A DNA stretch of 64,000 nucleotides from JBBQWZ01 sp038210135. Lineage in GTDB: Bacteria; Acidobacteriota; Terriglobia; Bryobacterales; Bryobacteraceae. Under the pieces are notes generated by a model. The model was not told the origin of the DNA, made no database searches, and saw only the letters and a program-made list of their open reading frames with translations. The translations under genes and the position numbers were made by a program. Positions 30,848 through 39,039 of the stretch are shown here, one piece after another. The stretch's first letter is position 1. The number at the start of each line of letters is the position of its first letter. Where the stretch lies: NCBI GenBank assembly GCA_038210135.1, contig JBBQWZ010000021.1, positions 37,944 to 101,943 of the forward strand, in the 5' to 3' direction.

Positions 30848-31675
30848 CTACTGGGCTGCTGCGAGATGCGCGCGTCGATTCTTCTGGTAGCAATCTTCGT
30901 TCGCATCCGTGCACTGCGGACGTTCCTTGCCGTAGCTGATCGTCTTCAAACGATCCGCCGGAACGCCGAGTTGCACCAGGAATTCCTTCGCCGCCGTCGC
31001 GCGGCGGTCGCCCAGGCCGAGGTTGTATTCCGCCGAGCCGCGTTCATCGCAATGACCTTCGATTACCACGGTGAAGCGCGAATCCATCGCGAAAATGCGC
31101 TTCAGGACGTCGGCATCACGCGTCAAGGCCGCCCGCGCATCTTCGCGCAGATCGTTCTTGTCGTAATCGAAATAGGCGTCTTGACCTTCCCGCGTCAGGA
31201 TGTCGAGACCCGTGATCACTGGACCCTTCGGCTCCGCGGGACGGGGCGGAGCAGCGCCGCTCGCCACTTCAATCGTCACCGTCCGCGTATCCGTGCCGCC
31301 CGGTCCATTCGCCGTCAGCGTGTACGTGGTCGTCGCATTCGGGAACACCTGGCGGCTTCCATTCGCCTGTACCGCGCCGAGACCCGGCTCAATCGTGATG
31401 TCGGTCGCGTTCGCCACCGACCAGCGGAGCGTCACGCTTTGCCCGCGCTCAATGCTGCGCGGCTCGCCAGTGAAGCTGTTGATCCGCGGTCGCACAGGCG
31501 CATCCGGCGGGGGCGGCGTTGTATCTCTCATCGGCGCCACCGGCGGCGGCGGCGCCGGAGCCTTCTTTGTGCAACCCGCGCCCAACAGCGCCAATCCGAG
31601 CGTCAAGCCCAGTGCGACTCCTGGTGCGATCGCGGCCATCCTGCCGCTCTGCAACCTGTTCTCTGTTCTTTTCAT
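30848..31675 (-). CDS. pal: Peptidoglycan-associated lipoprotein Pal
   Basis: 275 residues. Lipobox LGAGC (C35) after a long signal. A Pro-rich linker (40-65) leads to an Ig-like domain (RGQSVTLRWSVANATDITIE) and then the OmpA-C domain: YFDYDKNDLREDARAAL, TVVIEGHCDERGSAEYNLGL, GDRRATAAKEFLVQLGV. The Asp and Arg that bind meso-diaminopimelate are in this last block. It anchors the outer membrane to peptidoglycan and binds TolB. The Ig-like insert is absent from the E. coli protein. The ATG at 31675 is used because the longer frame overlaps tolB. Confidence 0.93.
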   Translation of the reverse strand: MKRTENRLQSGRMAAIAPGVALGLTLGLALLGAGCTKKAPAPPPPVAPMRDTTPPPPDAPVRPRINSFTGEPRSIERGQSVTLRWSVANATDITIEPGLGAVQANGSRQVFPNATTTYTLTANGPGGTDTRTVTIEVASGAAPPRPAEPKGPVITGLDILTREGQDAYFDYDKNDLREDARAALTRDADVLKRIFAMDSRFTVVIEGHCDERGSAEYNLGLGDRRATAAKEFLVQLGVPADRLKTISYGKERPQCTDANEDCYQKNRRAHLAAAQ

Positions 31676-31734
31676 GTTGAAACCGATTCGCCTCCCTCGC
31701 GATCCCTGCCGGCCGCCATCAAGCGGCTCGGGTC

Positions 31735-33102
31735 TTACTGTGAAGTCCCTTTTCCCCAAGCGGGCTGAGTATTATTCCCCTGGGTCGTCAGTTGCTGTTG
31801 CTGGGTTCCGTCCGCGAGCATCGTGTAAATCTGCGCGCCGCGTCCACGCTTCGACGAGTATACGATATGCAACCCGTCCGGAGCCCAAACCGGATTTTCG
31901 TTCCGGCCCATTCCGTGGGTTAATTGCACAACCTCACGGGTCGCCACATCCATAACAAAAATATTGAAATTACCGGGTTCAAAGCCGCGCGTCCACGAAA
32001 ATGTGAGATGCTTGCCGTCCGGATGCCACGACGGATTCACCGCGTCCCCTTCGCCGGTCGTCAGCCGCACAATGTCACCACCGTCAATATTCATTTTATA
32101 TATCTGCGGAGGGCCGCCGCGCCCGGAAACGAAAACAACCTCGGTTCCCGTCTTCGGATTGATCTTAGGCTCGGCTTCGACAGCGCGCACGGACGTGAGC
32201 CGATGGATGTCCGATCCGTCCACGTTCGACGAAAAAATCTGCATGTACCCGCCTGACGCCGTCGATGCGAACAGCACCTTTGATCCGTCCGGTGTAAACG
32301 AAACCTGCGAATTTACCGACGCCTTCTGGTTGTAGAACGGAATCAGCCGCTTGGTTTCCGTAGACATGATCATGATGCTCGGAGTTCCCCGCGCAAACGT
32401 CGTGAACGCGAGCTTCGCGCCATCCGGCGACACCGTCGGCATCATCGTCAGCGATTTATAACTGGTCATCGGAGCCTGGTTCTTGCCGTCATAATCCATC
32501 GACCAGATCTCTTTCACGCCCGGACCCATGCGATCGGTGGTGAAAAAAATCTTCGAGCCGATCAGGCTGGTGCGCCCGAATTGCGCCAGGATGTCCGCTG
32601 CAAATTCCCGCGCCACTTGTCGCGCGCCGTTCTGATCCGCGGTCGAAAAATACAGTTTGCCGATGACCTGCGCCGATTGCACATCCGGCTGCCCAACGTT
32701 ATATAGCCAGCCAAACAGCACCAACTTCCCGTCCTGAATGGCGGTGTAGCCGAACGCCAAGTAGTTCGCGCCCACCGGCGCCACCGACCAGTCCGTCAAC
32801 CAAGGACCGTTCGGACGCCCATTCAACGGGGCTTTGAAATCCGCTGGCTGCTGCGGAACCTGCAAAGGATAGACGCTCTTCGCGACCATTTTCAACTGCC
32901 CCGACTGTTTAATTTCGTCGTACAGCGTCGCGTTGAACGTACTCATGTTCTCCTGCGCCGCACCCGAGCCTCGCATATCCACGATCGCGATCGAAGGCAA
33001 TCCTCCGCCGATGATCGTAGAGATGATGTCGGATTTCTGAGCGTACAACGCGACGCCCAACACTCCAAGAATCGAGATGCCAATCAGGAACCCACGCTTC
33101 AT
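31735..33102 (-). CDS. tolB: Tol-Pal beta-propeller protein TolB
   Basis: 455 residues. Signal-like N terminus (MKRGFLIGISILGVLGVALY). The N-terminal domain (about 35-190) resembles the TolB alpha/beta domain; the C-terminal part is a beta-propeller of WD40-like PD40 repeats: SPDGAKLAFTTFARGTPSIM, TPDGSKVLFASTASGGYMQI, HPDGKHLTFSWTRGFEPGNF, APDGLHIVYSSKRGRGAQIY. TolB binds Pal and transmits the proton-driven Tol cycle in the periplasm. It starts 7 bp after the TonB/TolA-like gene and ends 59 bp before pal. Confidence 0.93.
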   Translation of the reverse strand: MKRGFLIGISILGVLGVALYAQKSDIISTIIGGGLPSIAIVDMRGSGAAQENMSTFNATLYDEIKQSGQLKMVAKSVYPLQVPQQPADFKAPLNGRPNGPWLTDWSVAPVGANYLAFGYTAIQDGKLVLFGWLYNVGQPDVQSAQVIGKLYFSTADQNGARQVAREFAADILAQFGRTSLIGSKIFFTTDRMGPGVKEIWSMDYDGKNQAPMTSYKSLTMMPTVSPDGAKLAFTTFARGTPSIMIMSTETKRLIPFYNQKASVNSQVSFTPDGSKVLFASTASGGYMQIFSSNVDGSDIHRLTSVRAVEAEPKINPKTGTEVVFVSGRGGPPQIYKMNIDGGDIVRLTTGEGDAVNPSWHPDGKHLTFSWTRGFEPGNFNIFVMDVATREVVQLTHGMGRNENPVWAPDGLHIVYSSKRGRGAQIYTMLADGTQQQQLTTQGNNTQPAWGKGTSQ

Positions 33103-33109
33103 AAACCAT

Positions 33110-33892
33110 TCACCTCTTCAACTGAAACAGAATCTCGACCCGAGCGCTATCCCGCTCAAATCCGTTCGGCAGCGGCGGCAGCGGACTCGCATCGAGCACG
33201 GCGCGCTGCGTCGATGTATCCAAGGCGAAAACGCCGGAGCTTTGCGCCAGTTTCACGCCGCGGATCGTGCCGTCGCGCAGAATCTCGAACGTCACAATCA
33301 CAACCGGCGCCGTTTTCAAATTTCGATCCAGATCGCCGGTCTGCCACTTCGACGCGATGATCTGGCGCATGCGCGCTTCATACTCGCCGAATCGCGTGCC
33401 GAGCGAAGTCGCCGGACCCACCCCTACGCCGCCCGCGCCCGGAGCCGGCGAAAACAACATCGACGACATCCGCTGGCCTTCGGCGGACGTCAGCTGATTG
33501 GGCTTCACTTCTTCCGTGAATTTCTTCTGCACCGTTTGCGGCTTCGGCGGCTTCGGATGCAAGCGGCTCTTGATCGAGAACGTTTCGCGCTCGTCCCGCG
33601 GTTCCGGCTCCTGCGCTTTCTCGACCGGCTTTGGCGGAGGCGCGGGAACCTCAGAGGCGGTATCGTTCGCCACCGGGTTGCGGCGTCCCTGGCTTGCCAG
33701 CGGAATCTTGTTCACCGCTTCGACGCCCACGGCGCCGCCGCTCGCATTCGGGTCTCCGAATGTCTCGCCGCGCGACGTCCACCACGAATAGAAGGCAAGG
33801 CTGCCGAAAAAAAGTCCGTGAAACACCACCGAACGCAGCAATCCTGTCCGCAACGATTCCGGCCGGTCGAGGATGTCTGCGTGCGGACTCAC
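33110..33892 (-). CDS. TonB/TolA-like energy transducer of the Tol operon
   Basis: 260 residues: short cytoplasmic N terminus, one membrane helix (VVFHGLFFGSLAFYSWW, 22-38), a Pro/Lys/Glu-rich periplasmic stalk (80-135, PAPPPKPVEKAQEPEPRDE), and a C-terminal TonB-family domain (EILRDGTIRGVKLAQSSGVF to DSARVEILFQLKR). Its place between tolR and tolB is that of tolA, so it probably performs the TolA job of spanning the periplasm, though the C domain reads as TonB type. It overlaps the tolR stop by four bases. Confidence 0.85.
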   Translation of the reverse strand: MSPHADILDRPESLRTGLLRSVVFHGLFFGSLAFYSWWTSRGETFGDPNASGGAVGVEAVNKIPLASQGRRNPVANDTASEVPAPPPKPVEKAQEPEPRDERETFSIKSRLHPKPPKPQTVQKKFTEEVKPNQLTSAEGQRMSSMLFSPAPGAGGVGVGPATSLGTRFGEYEARMRQIIASKWQTGDLDRNLKTAPVVIVTFEILRDGTIRGVKLAQSSGVFALDTSTQRAVLDASPLPPLPNGFERDSARVEILFQLKR

Positions 33893-34344
33893 TTCGAGCG
33901 TCGCCCCTCATCCGGCGCCGTCACCAGTTTCAGCGCCAACTTGCCGTCGCCGAGCATCGAAATCACTTGCGCCAGTTTGTCCCAGATGATTGCCTTGTCC
34001 GCGCGCACGTACACCAACTTGGATTTCGGGAACCGCGTATGGATCTGCTCGTTCAGCTCGTTGATGTTCACCGGCTTCTCGTTCAGGTACAGCTCGCCGT
34101 CCTTTGCCAAGCTGACGACTGGCAGAATCTCCGCCGTATCCTTCGTGCGGTTGATTTTCGGAACATCCACTTCAAGGCCGAACTCCATCACATGCGCTGT
34201 CAGCATGAAGATGATCAGCAGCACCAACACGACGTCCACCAGCGGAACGATATTAATTTCGGATAGTGTCCCGGAACTGCCGCGGAACCGCCCGCCGCCC
34301 ATCCCGCGTCGCCCGCCCAATCCGCCGCCAACTGAAAACGCCAT
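33889..34344 (-). CDS. tolR: TolR/ExbD proton-channel protein
   Basis: 151 residues. A Gly-rich cytoplasmic start (MAFSVGGGLGGRRGMGGGRF) precedes one membrane helix, INIVPLVDVVLVLLIIFML, whose Asp is the conserved proton-carrying residue of ExbD/TolR. The periplasmic domain ends DGKLALKLVTAPDEGRRSK. With TolQ it forms the inner-membrane motor that drives the TolA-like protein. It overlaps that gene by four bases. It is separated from tolQ by 147 bp that hold two hairpin elements. Confidence 0.92.
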   Translation of the reverse strand: MAFSVGGGLGGRRGMGGGRFRGSSGTLSEINIVPLVDVVLVLLIIFMLTAHVMEFGLEVDVPKINRTKDTAEILPVVSLAKDGELYLNEKPVNINELNEQIHTRFPKSKLVYVRADKAIIWDKLAQVISMLGDGKLALKLVTAPDEGRRSK

Positions 34345-34377
34345 AATCCGCCGTCACCCTTCCCCCACCAGACCGGG

Positions 34378-34455
34378 GCGCGACCGTAAGGTCACGCTCA
34401 CTAAAATTTCAAGCGACCGCCGCAGCAGGTTTGAACCCGGAGCGTAAGCGACGGG
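34378..34455. repeat. E- and B-type hairpin elements between tolQ and tolR
   Basis: E copy at 34378-34397: GCGCGACC GTAA GGTCACGC, an 8-bp stem with one C-A mismatch. B copy at 34436-34455: CCCG GA GC GTAA GC GA CGGG, with TTTGAA and ACTT flanks. They fill most of the gap inside the tol operon and lie antisense to tolQR transcription. Confidence 0.7.
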
Positions 34456-34491
34456 ACTTGCAATTTCCACACGCCAACACCAGGGAGATGC

Positions 34492-35175
34492 CTACCGCTC
34501 GTAATCCCTTTCAATCATGTTGATAAATTCCAGGCCGAAATCTTCCATCCGTGCCCCGAATTCCTTGATTCCCTGGCCGAAGTAGTTGTATCCGATCGCC
34601 GCCGGAATCGCCGCGACAAGCCCGAGCGCGGTCGCGACCAGCGCCTGGCCAATTCCCGGACCCACCGTCCGCATGCTGGTGCTGCCGCCCGTCGAGAGCG
34701 CCTGAAACGCATCGATGATTCCGAGCACGGTGCCTAGCAGTCCGATGAACGGAGTCGTCGTGGCGATGGTCGCCAGCCAATTCATATTGCGTTCGAGCTT
34801 CGTAATTTCTTCGCTCATCCCCAACTGCAAGGTGCGCTCCACCGCCGTTTTGCTGACCAGCGAGCCGCGCGAAGAAAATTGGCGGCTTACTTCGCTGAAT
34901 CCAAAATCGAACACCGTAACCAAAGGGGACTGAGCGAATTGCTCGCTCGCCGCCGCCACCGCATTGAGGTCCGCCGCCTTGCGAAACGCGCGCAGGAATT
35001 TCTTATTGGCATCGCGCGCCGTGCGGAAGGCGCCGAATTTCGAAAAGATGATCGCCCAGGAGAGCAGCGAGAAGACCAATAGCAGGCCCATCACCGCCAT
35101 CGGGACGAGCGGCGACGTCTTGACTAATTCCCAGATGCTGACGTCAAGCAATGGACCGGCAAATGAAGGCGTCAA
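34492..35175 (-). CDS. tolQ: TolQ/ExbB proton-channel protein
   Basis: 227 residues from a TTG at 35175. Three membrane helices: LVPMAVMGLLLVFSLLSWAI near the N terminus, LATIATTTPFIGLLGTVLGI and the following helix ALVATALGLVAAIPAAIGYN, with the Thr and Pro residues typical of the TolQ channel. Another TTG at 35232 would add 19 residues (MTKCCFSGC...) unlike the family, so the shorter start is preferred; neither has a clear ribosome site. First gene of the Tol operon, divergent from the large oxidoreductase gene. Confidence 0.9.
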   Translation of the reverse strand: MTPSFAGPLLDVSIWELVKTSPLVPMAVMGLLLVFSLLSWAIIFSKFGAFRTARDANKKFLRAFRKAADLNAVAAASEQFAQSPLVTVFDFGFSEVSRQFSSRGSLVSKTAVERTLQLGMSEEITKLERNMNWLATIATTTPFIGLLGTVLGIIDAFQALSTGGSTSMRTVGPGIGQALVATALGLVAAIPAAIGYNYFGQGIKEFGARMEDFGLEFINMIERDYER

Positions 35176-35489
35176 GACACCATTGTAATCAACAAGCCAC
35201 CGGGAACAACCGCTAAAACAACATTTCGTCAAAGAAATGTTTAATCCAGTTTGCGCGGACCGGGCCCTCTCCCTGAGGATTCGCCAGAGCCCTCAGCCGT
35301 TTCCGTCGAAGTAGCGACTCCGCGCTTGAGCTCGCTATCCATGACCTTTTTCCATCCGTTTCGCGCCGACGGAACGCTATACTTGAGGTTACTGATCCTG
35401 CTGAGCCGCCCGTCGTCGCCGCTTCCTTGCCCTCGTGTCGAACCAGAAAGCGCCCGGGTGCATCTCGCGGTCAGGCTGCCCTTACACTC

Positions 35490-38400
35490 ATGCCTAATTT
35501 GTCCGATCCCCTATCTCTCAAATTCGGATTCGCTTTTGAGGATCTCTATGCGCGCGCAGGTCTGCTGCGCCTCGACGCCGCCTTCTGCGATCAACTCGCT
35601 GCCAGCGACGCCGCCCTTTCGGTGCGCCTCGCTGAAGCCCGGAGCAATCCGCAATCCCTGACCTCGAAACAGCAGTCGGAGCTGCTCATCGCAGCCGCTC
35701 CCCACGTCGAGGATTTCATCTCCGAATTGTTCGGCATTTCCGCCGAACTAGCCGCTCTGCAGTCGCGCCACCATGCCCTTGCGCCGCTGAACGCGCTGAA
35801 GCGCAAATTCGTCCAGAAGAAAGCCATCAGCGGAGTCACGAAGGAACAGGCCAGCGCCCTCGACGGGGCCGCCCTGCAATCCGACCTCGAAGCGCTCTTC
35901 AACGAACCCCTCACCGAAGACAGCTTCGTCACGCACGTCAGCAAGTGGCTGGACGCCGAAAAAGACCACGCGGCCCAGTTGCAGCTCGCCGGACAGTACG
36001 CCGCATGGGCCGCGCTTTCTCCCGCCGGAATCGCCCGGCACCACCATGGCGTGCTCTTCAAAGTCCCGCACAAACTCGACCCGCGGCACCTCATCCAGAT
36101 CGAGACCGCGACCACCGGCGGCGTGGAGCGCATTTCGCTCCCCAAAGAAAAGTGGCGTCACCGCGAAGGCTTCCATCTCACCGATCCCGGCATGGACCTT
36201 TCGCACGCCCTCGACCAGGCGCACTATTGCATCAAGTGCCATAACCAGGGCAAAGACAGCTGCTCCACTGGCCTCAAGGAAAAGGACGGCGCTTTCAAGT
36301 CCAGCGTCTTCGGAGTGACGCTCGCCGGCTGCCCACTCGACGAAAAAATCTCCGAGATGAACGTCGTCAAGCAGAACGGGAATCCGATCGGCGCGGTCGC
36401 GATCGTTACCGTGGACAACCCCATGGCGGCCGGAACCGGCCACCGCATCTGTAATGACTGCATGAAGTCCTGCATCTTCCAGAAGCAGGAGCCGGTCGAT
36501 ATCCCGCAAGTCGAAACGCGGTCGCTCAAAGACGTGCTCGATCTGCCGTGGGGTTTTGAAATTTACAGCCTGCTCACGCGCTGGAATCCGTTGAACATCG
36601 ACCGCTGGGTTCCACGGCCGGAGTCCGGCTACAAAGTTCTCGTCGTCGGACTCGGCCCCGCCGGCTTCACCCTGTCACACCATTTGATGAACGACGGACA
36701 CGCCGTCGCCGGCATCGACGGCTTGAAAATCGAACCGCTGCCGGCCGCGATTTCCGGTGTCAAGCCGAACGGCGAGCGTGTTGCCTTCGAGCCCATTCGC
36801 GACGTCAACGATCTCTACGAATCGCTCGACGACCGCGTTATGGCTGGCTTCGGCGGCGTCGCCGAATACGGCATCACCGTCCGCTGGAACAAAAATTTCC
36901 TCAAAATTATCCGCCTGTTGCTGGAGCGCCGCAGCCAGTTCGATATGTTCGGCGGAGTCCGGTTCGGCGGCACCATGACCATCGAGAGCGCCTTCGCACT
37001 GGGCTTCGATCACATCGCGCTCTGCGCCGGAGCCGGCCGCCCCACCGTGATCCCGATGAAGAACGGACTGGCCCGCGGAATCCGCCAGGCCTCCGACTTC
37101 CTCATGGCGCTCCAGCTCACCGGCGCCGCCAAATCCAGCTCCGTCGCGAACCTCCAAGTCCGCCTGCCCATCGTGGTCATCGGCGGCGGACTCACCGCGA
37201 TCGACACCGCCACCGAATCGCTCGCCTACTACGTCGTGCAAGTCGAGAAATTCCTCGCGCGTCATGAACTACTGGCCGCCGAAAAGGGCGAGAGCGCCGT
37301 GCGCGCCAACTGGTCCGCCGAGGAAACCGAAACCGGCGACGAGTTCGTGGCGCACGCGAAAGCCATCCGCGCCGAACGCGCCGCGGCTGCGCGTGAAGGC
37401 CGCGAGCCCAACCTGATCGACCTGCTGAATTCCTGGGGCGGCGTCACCGTCGCCTATCGCCGCCGCCTCATCGATTCGCCCAGCTACACGTTGAACCACG
37501 AGGAAGTCGCTCTCGCTTTGCAGGAAGGAATCCGCTTCGCCGAGTGCCTCGCGCCCGAAGAAGTCGAGACCGACCTGTATGGTCACGTCGCCGCGCTCCA
37601 CGTCAGCAAGCACACCTTCGAGCCCGAAACCGGCAAGATGTCGAAGACCGGCGCTCCGCTGCGCTTGCCGGCGAAATCCATCCTGGTCGCTGCCGGAACG
37701 CAGCCCAATACGGTTCTCGGCCGCGAAGATCCGACCAACGTTTTCCTCGACGGCAAGTGGTTCCAGGCAGTCGATGACGAAGGAAATCCGGTCAAGCCGG
37801 AAAAGGTCGCCAAGCCTTCAAACGCTCGCGTCCTGATGTCCATCCGCGAAGATCAGCGCGCCATCAGCTTCTTCGGCGACCTGCATCCGTCCTTCGCCGG
37901 CAACGTCGTCAAAGCCATGGCCAGCGCCAAACGCGGCTACCCCGTTGTCACCCGGACCCTCGCGCGCAAGCAGCCCGTGGGCCCGAAGCCCGAAGCGCTG
38001 ATGGCCACCCTCAACTCCGAGCTGCGCGCGTCCGTCCATTTCGTCGAGCGCCTGACGCCCAACATCGTCGAGGTTGTCGTCCGCGCCCCCATGGCCGCGC
38101 GCGCCTTCGAGCCCGGCCAGTTCTACCGGCTTCAAAATTACGAGACGCTGGCTCCGCAATCCAATGGAACCATCCTCGGCATGGAGGGCCTGGCCCTCAC
38201 CGGCGCGTCCGTCGATCGCCCGCATGGCCTGCTCTCGACGATCGTGCTCGAAATGGGCGGATCGTCGGATCTGTGCGCTCTTCTCAAACCCGGCGAGCCT
38301 GTCATTCTGATGGGGCCCACCGGAACGCCCACCGAGACGCCCTCCAAAGAAACCGTCCTCCTCATCGGCGGCGGACTCGGCAATGCCGTCCTCTTCTCGA

Positions 38401-39008
38401 TCGGCCAGCAGGTGCGCGAGAGCGGATCGCGCTCCGTCTATTTCGCCGGCTATAAGAAAATCATCGACCGCTACAAAGTGGAAGAGATCGAAAAGGCCGG
38501 TGACGTCATCGTCTGGTGCTGCGACGAGGCCCCCGGCTTTACGCCCGGCCGGGTGCAGGACAAGGCCTTCGTCGGCAACATCGTCGACGCCATTCACGCT
38601 TACGGCCGCGGCGACCTCGACGACACGCCCATCTCGCTCCACGCCGTCGATCGCCTGGTCGTCATCGGCTCCGACGCCATGATGGGCGCCGTCGCTCGCG
38701 CCCGCCACACTGTGCTCGCGCCATTTCTAAAGCCGGACCACAAAGCGATCGGCAGCATCAACTCGCCCATGCAGTGCATGATGAAAGAGATTTGCGCGCA
38801 GTGCCTGCAACAGCACAAGGATCCGGTCACCGGCGAGGAGACCGTCGTATTCTCCTGCTTCAATCAGGATCAGAATCTGGATCGCGTGGACTGGGCCAAC
38901 CTCCGCACACGCTTGTCGCAAAACGGAGTCCAGGAAAAGCTAACCAAGCAGTGGATCGATCGCTGCCTGCGCCAAATGGGCGTGCGCGAAGAACTAGTCG
39001 CCCAATAA
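35490..39008 (+). CDS. Three-module FAD/NAD(P) oxidoreductase with Fe-S cysteines and a PyrK-like end
   Basis: 1172 residues, soluble. Residues 1-240 match nothing I recognise. Cysteine clusters follow: C247-x2-C250-H, C258, C281, and C321-x2-C324-x3-C328, the latter like the Fe-S region of glutamate-synthase small subunits. Residues about 380-900 form a two-dinucleotide-fold flavoprotein (VLVVGLGPAGFTLSHHLM for FAD; IVVIGGGLTAIDTATESL for NAD(P)). The end resembles the dihydroorotate-dehydrogenase electron-transfer subunit: FEPGQFYRLQNY, LLIGGGLGNAVLFSIGQQV and a [2Fe-2S]-type block with CMMKEICAQC and FSCFNQDQNLD. It looks like a self-contained electron bifurcation or transfer chain. Partner and substrate unknown. 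Confidence 0.75.
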   Translation: MPNLSDPLSLKFGFAFEDLYARAGLLRLDAAFCDQLAASDAALSVRLAEARSNPQSLTSKQQSELLIAAAPHVEDFISELFGISAELAALQSRHHALAPLNALKRKFVQKKAISGVTKEQASALDGAALQSDLEALFNEPLTEDSFVTHVSKWLDAEKDHAAQLQLAGQYAAWAALSPAGIARHHHGVLFKVPHKLDPRHLIQIETATTGGVERISLPKEKWRHREGFHLTDPGMDLSHALDQAHYCIKCHNQGKDSCSTGLKEKDGAFKSSVFGVTLAGCPLDEKISEMNVVKQNGNPIGAVAIVTVDNPMAAGTGHRICNDCMKSCIFQKQEPVDIPQVETRSLKDVLDLPWGFEIYSLLTRWNPLNIDRWVPRPESGYKVLVVGLGPAGFTLSHHLMNDGHAVAGIDGLKIEPLPAAISGVKPNGERVAFEPIRDVNDLYESLDDRVMAGFGGVAEYGITVRWNKNFLKIIRLLLERRSQFDMFGGVRFGGTMTIESAFALGFDHIALCAGAGRPTVIPMKNGLARGIRQASDFLMALQLTGAAKSSSVANLQVRLPIVVIGGGLTAIDTATESLAYYVVQVEKFLARHELLAAEKGESAVRANWSAEETETGDEFVAHAKAIRAERAAAAREGREPNLIDLLNSWGGVTVAYRRRLIDSPSYTLNHEEVALALQEGIRFAECLAPEEVETDLYGHVAALHVSKHTFEPETGKMSKTGAPLRLPAKSILVAAGTQPNTVLGREDPTNVFLDGKWFQAVDDEGNPVKPEKVAKPSNARVLMSIREDQRAISFFGDLHPSFAGNVVKAMASAKRGYPVVTRTLARKQPVGPKPEALMATLNSELRASVHFVERLTPNIVEVVVRAPMAARAFEPGQFYRLQNYETLAPQSNGTILGMEGLALTGASVDRPHGLLSTIVLEMGGSSDLCALLKPGEPVILMGPTGTPTETPSKETVLLIGGGLGNAVLFSIGQQVRESGSRSVYFAGYKKIIDRYKVEEIEKAGDVIVWCCDEAPGFTPGRVQDKAFVGNIVDAIHAYGRGDLDDTPISLHAVDRLVVIGSDAMMGAVARARHTVLAPFLKPDHKAIGSINSPMQCMMKEICAQCLQQHKDPVTGEETVVFSCFNQDQNLDRVDWANLRTRLSQNGVQEKLTKQWIDRCLRQMGVREELVAQ

Positions 39009-39039
39009 CCGTTTCCAACAACGGGCGAGGAGCAGCACG

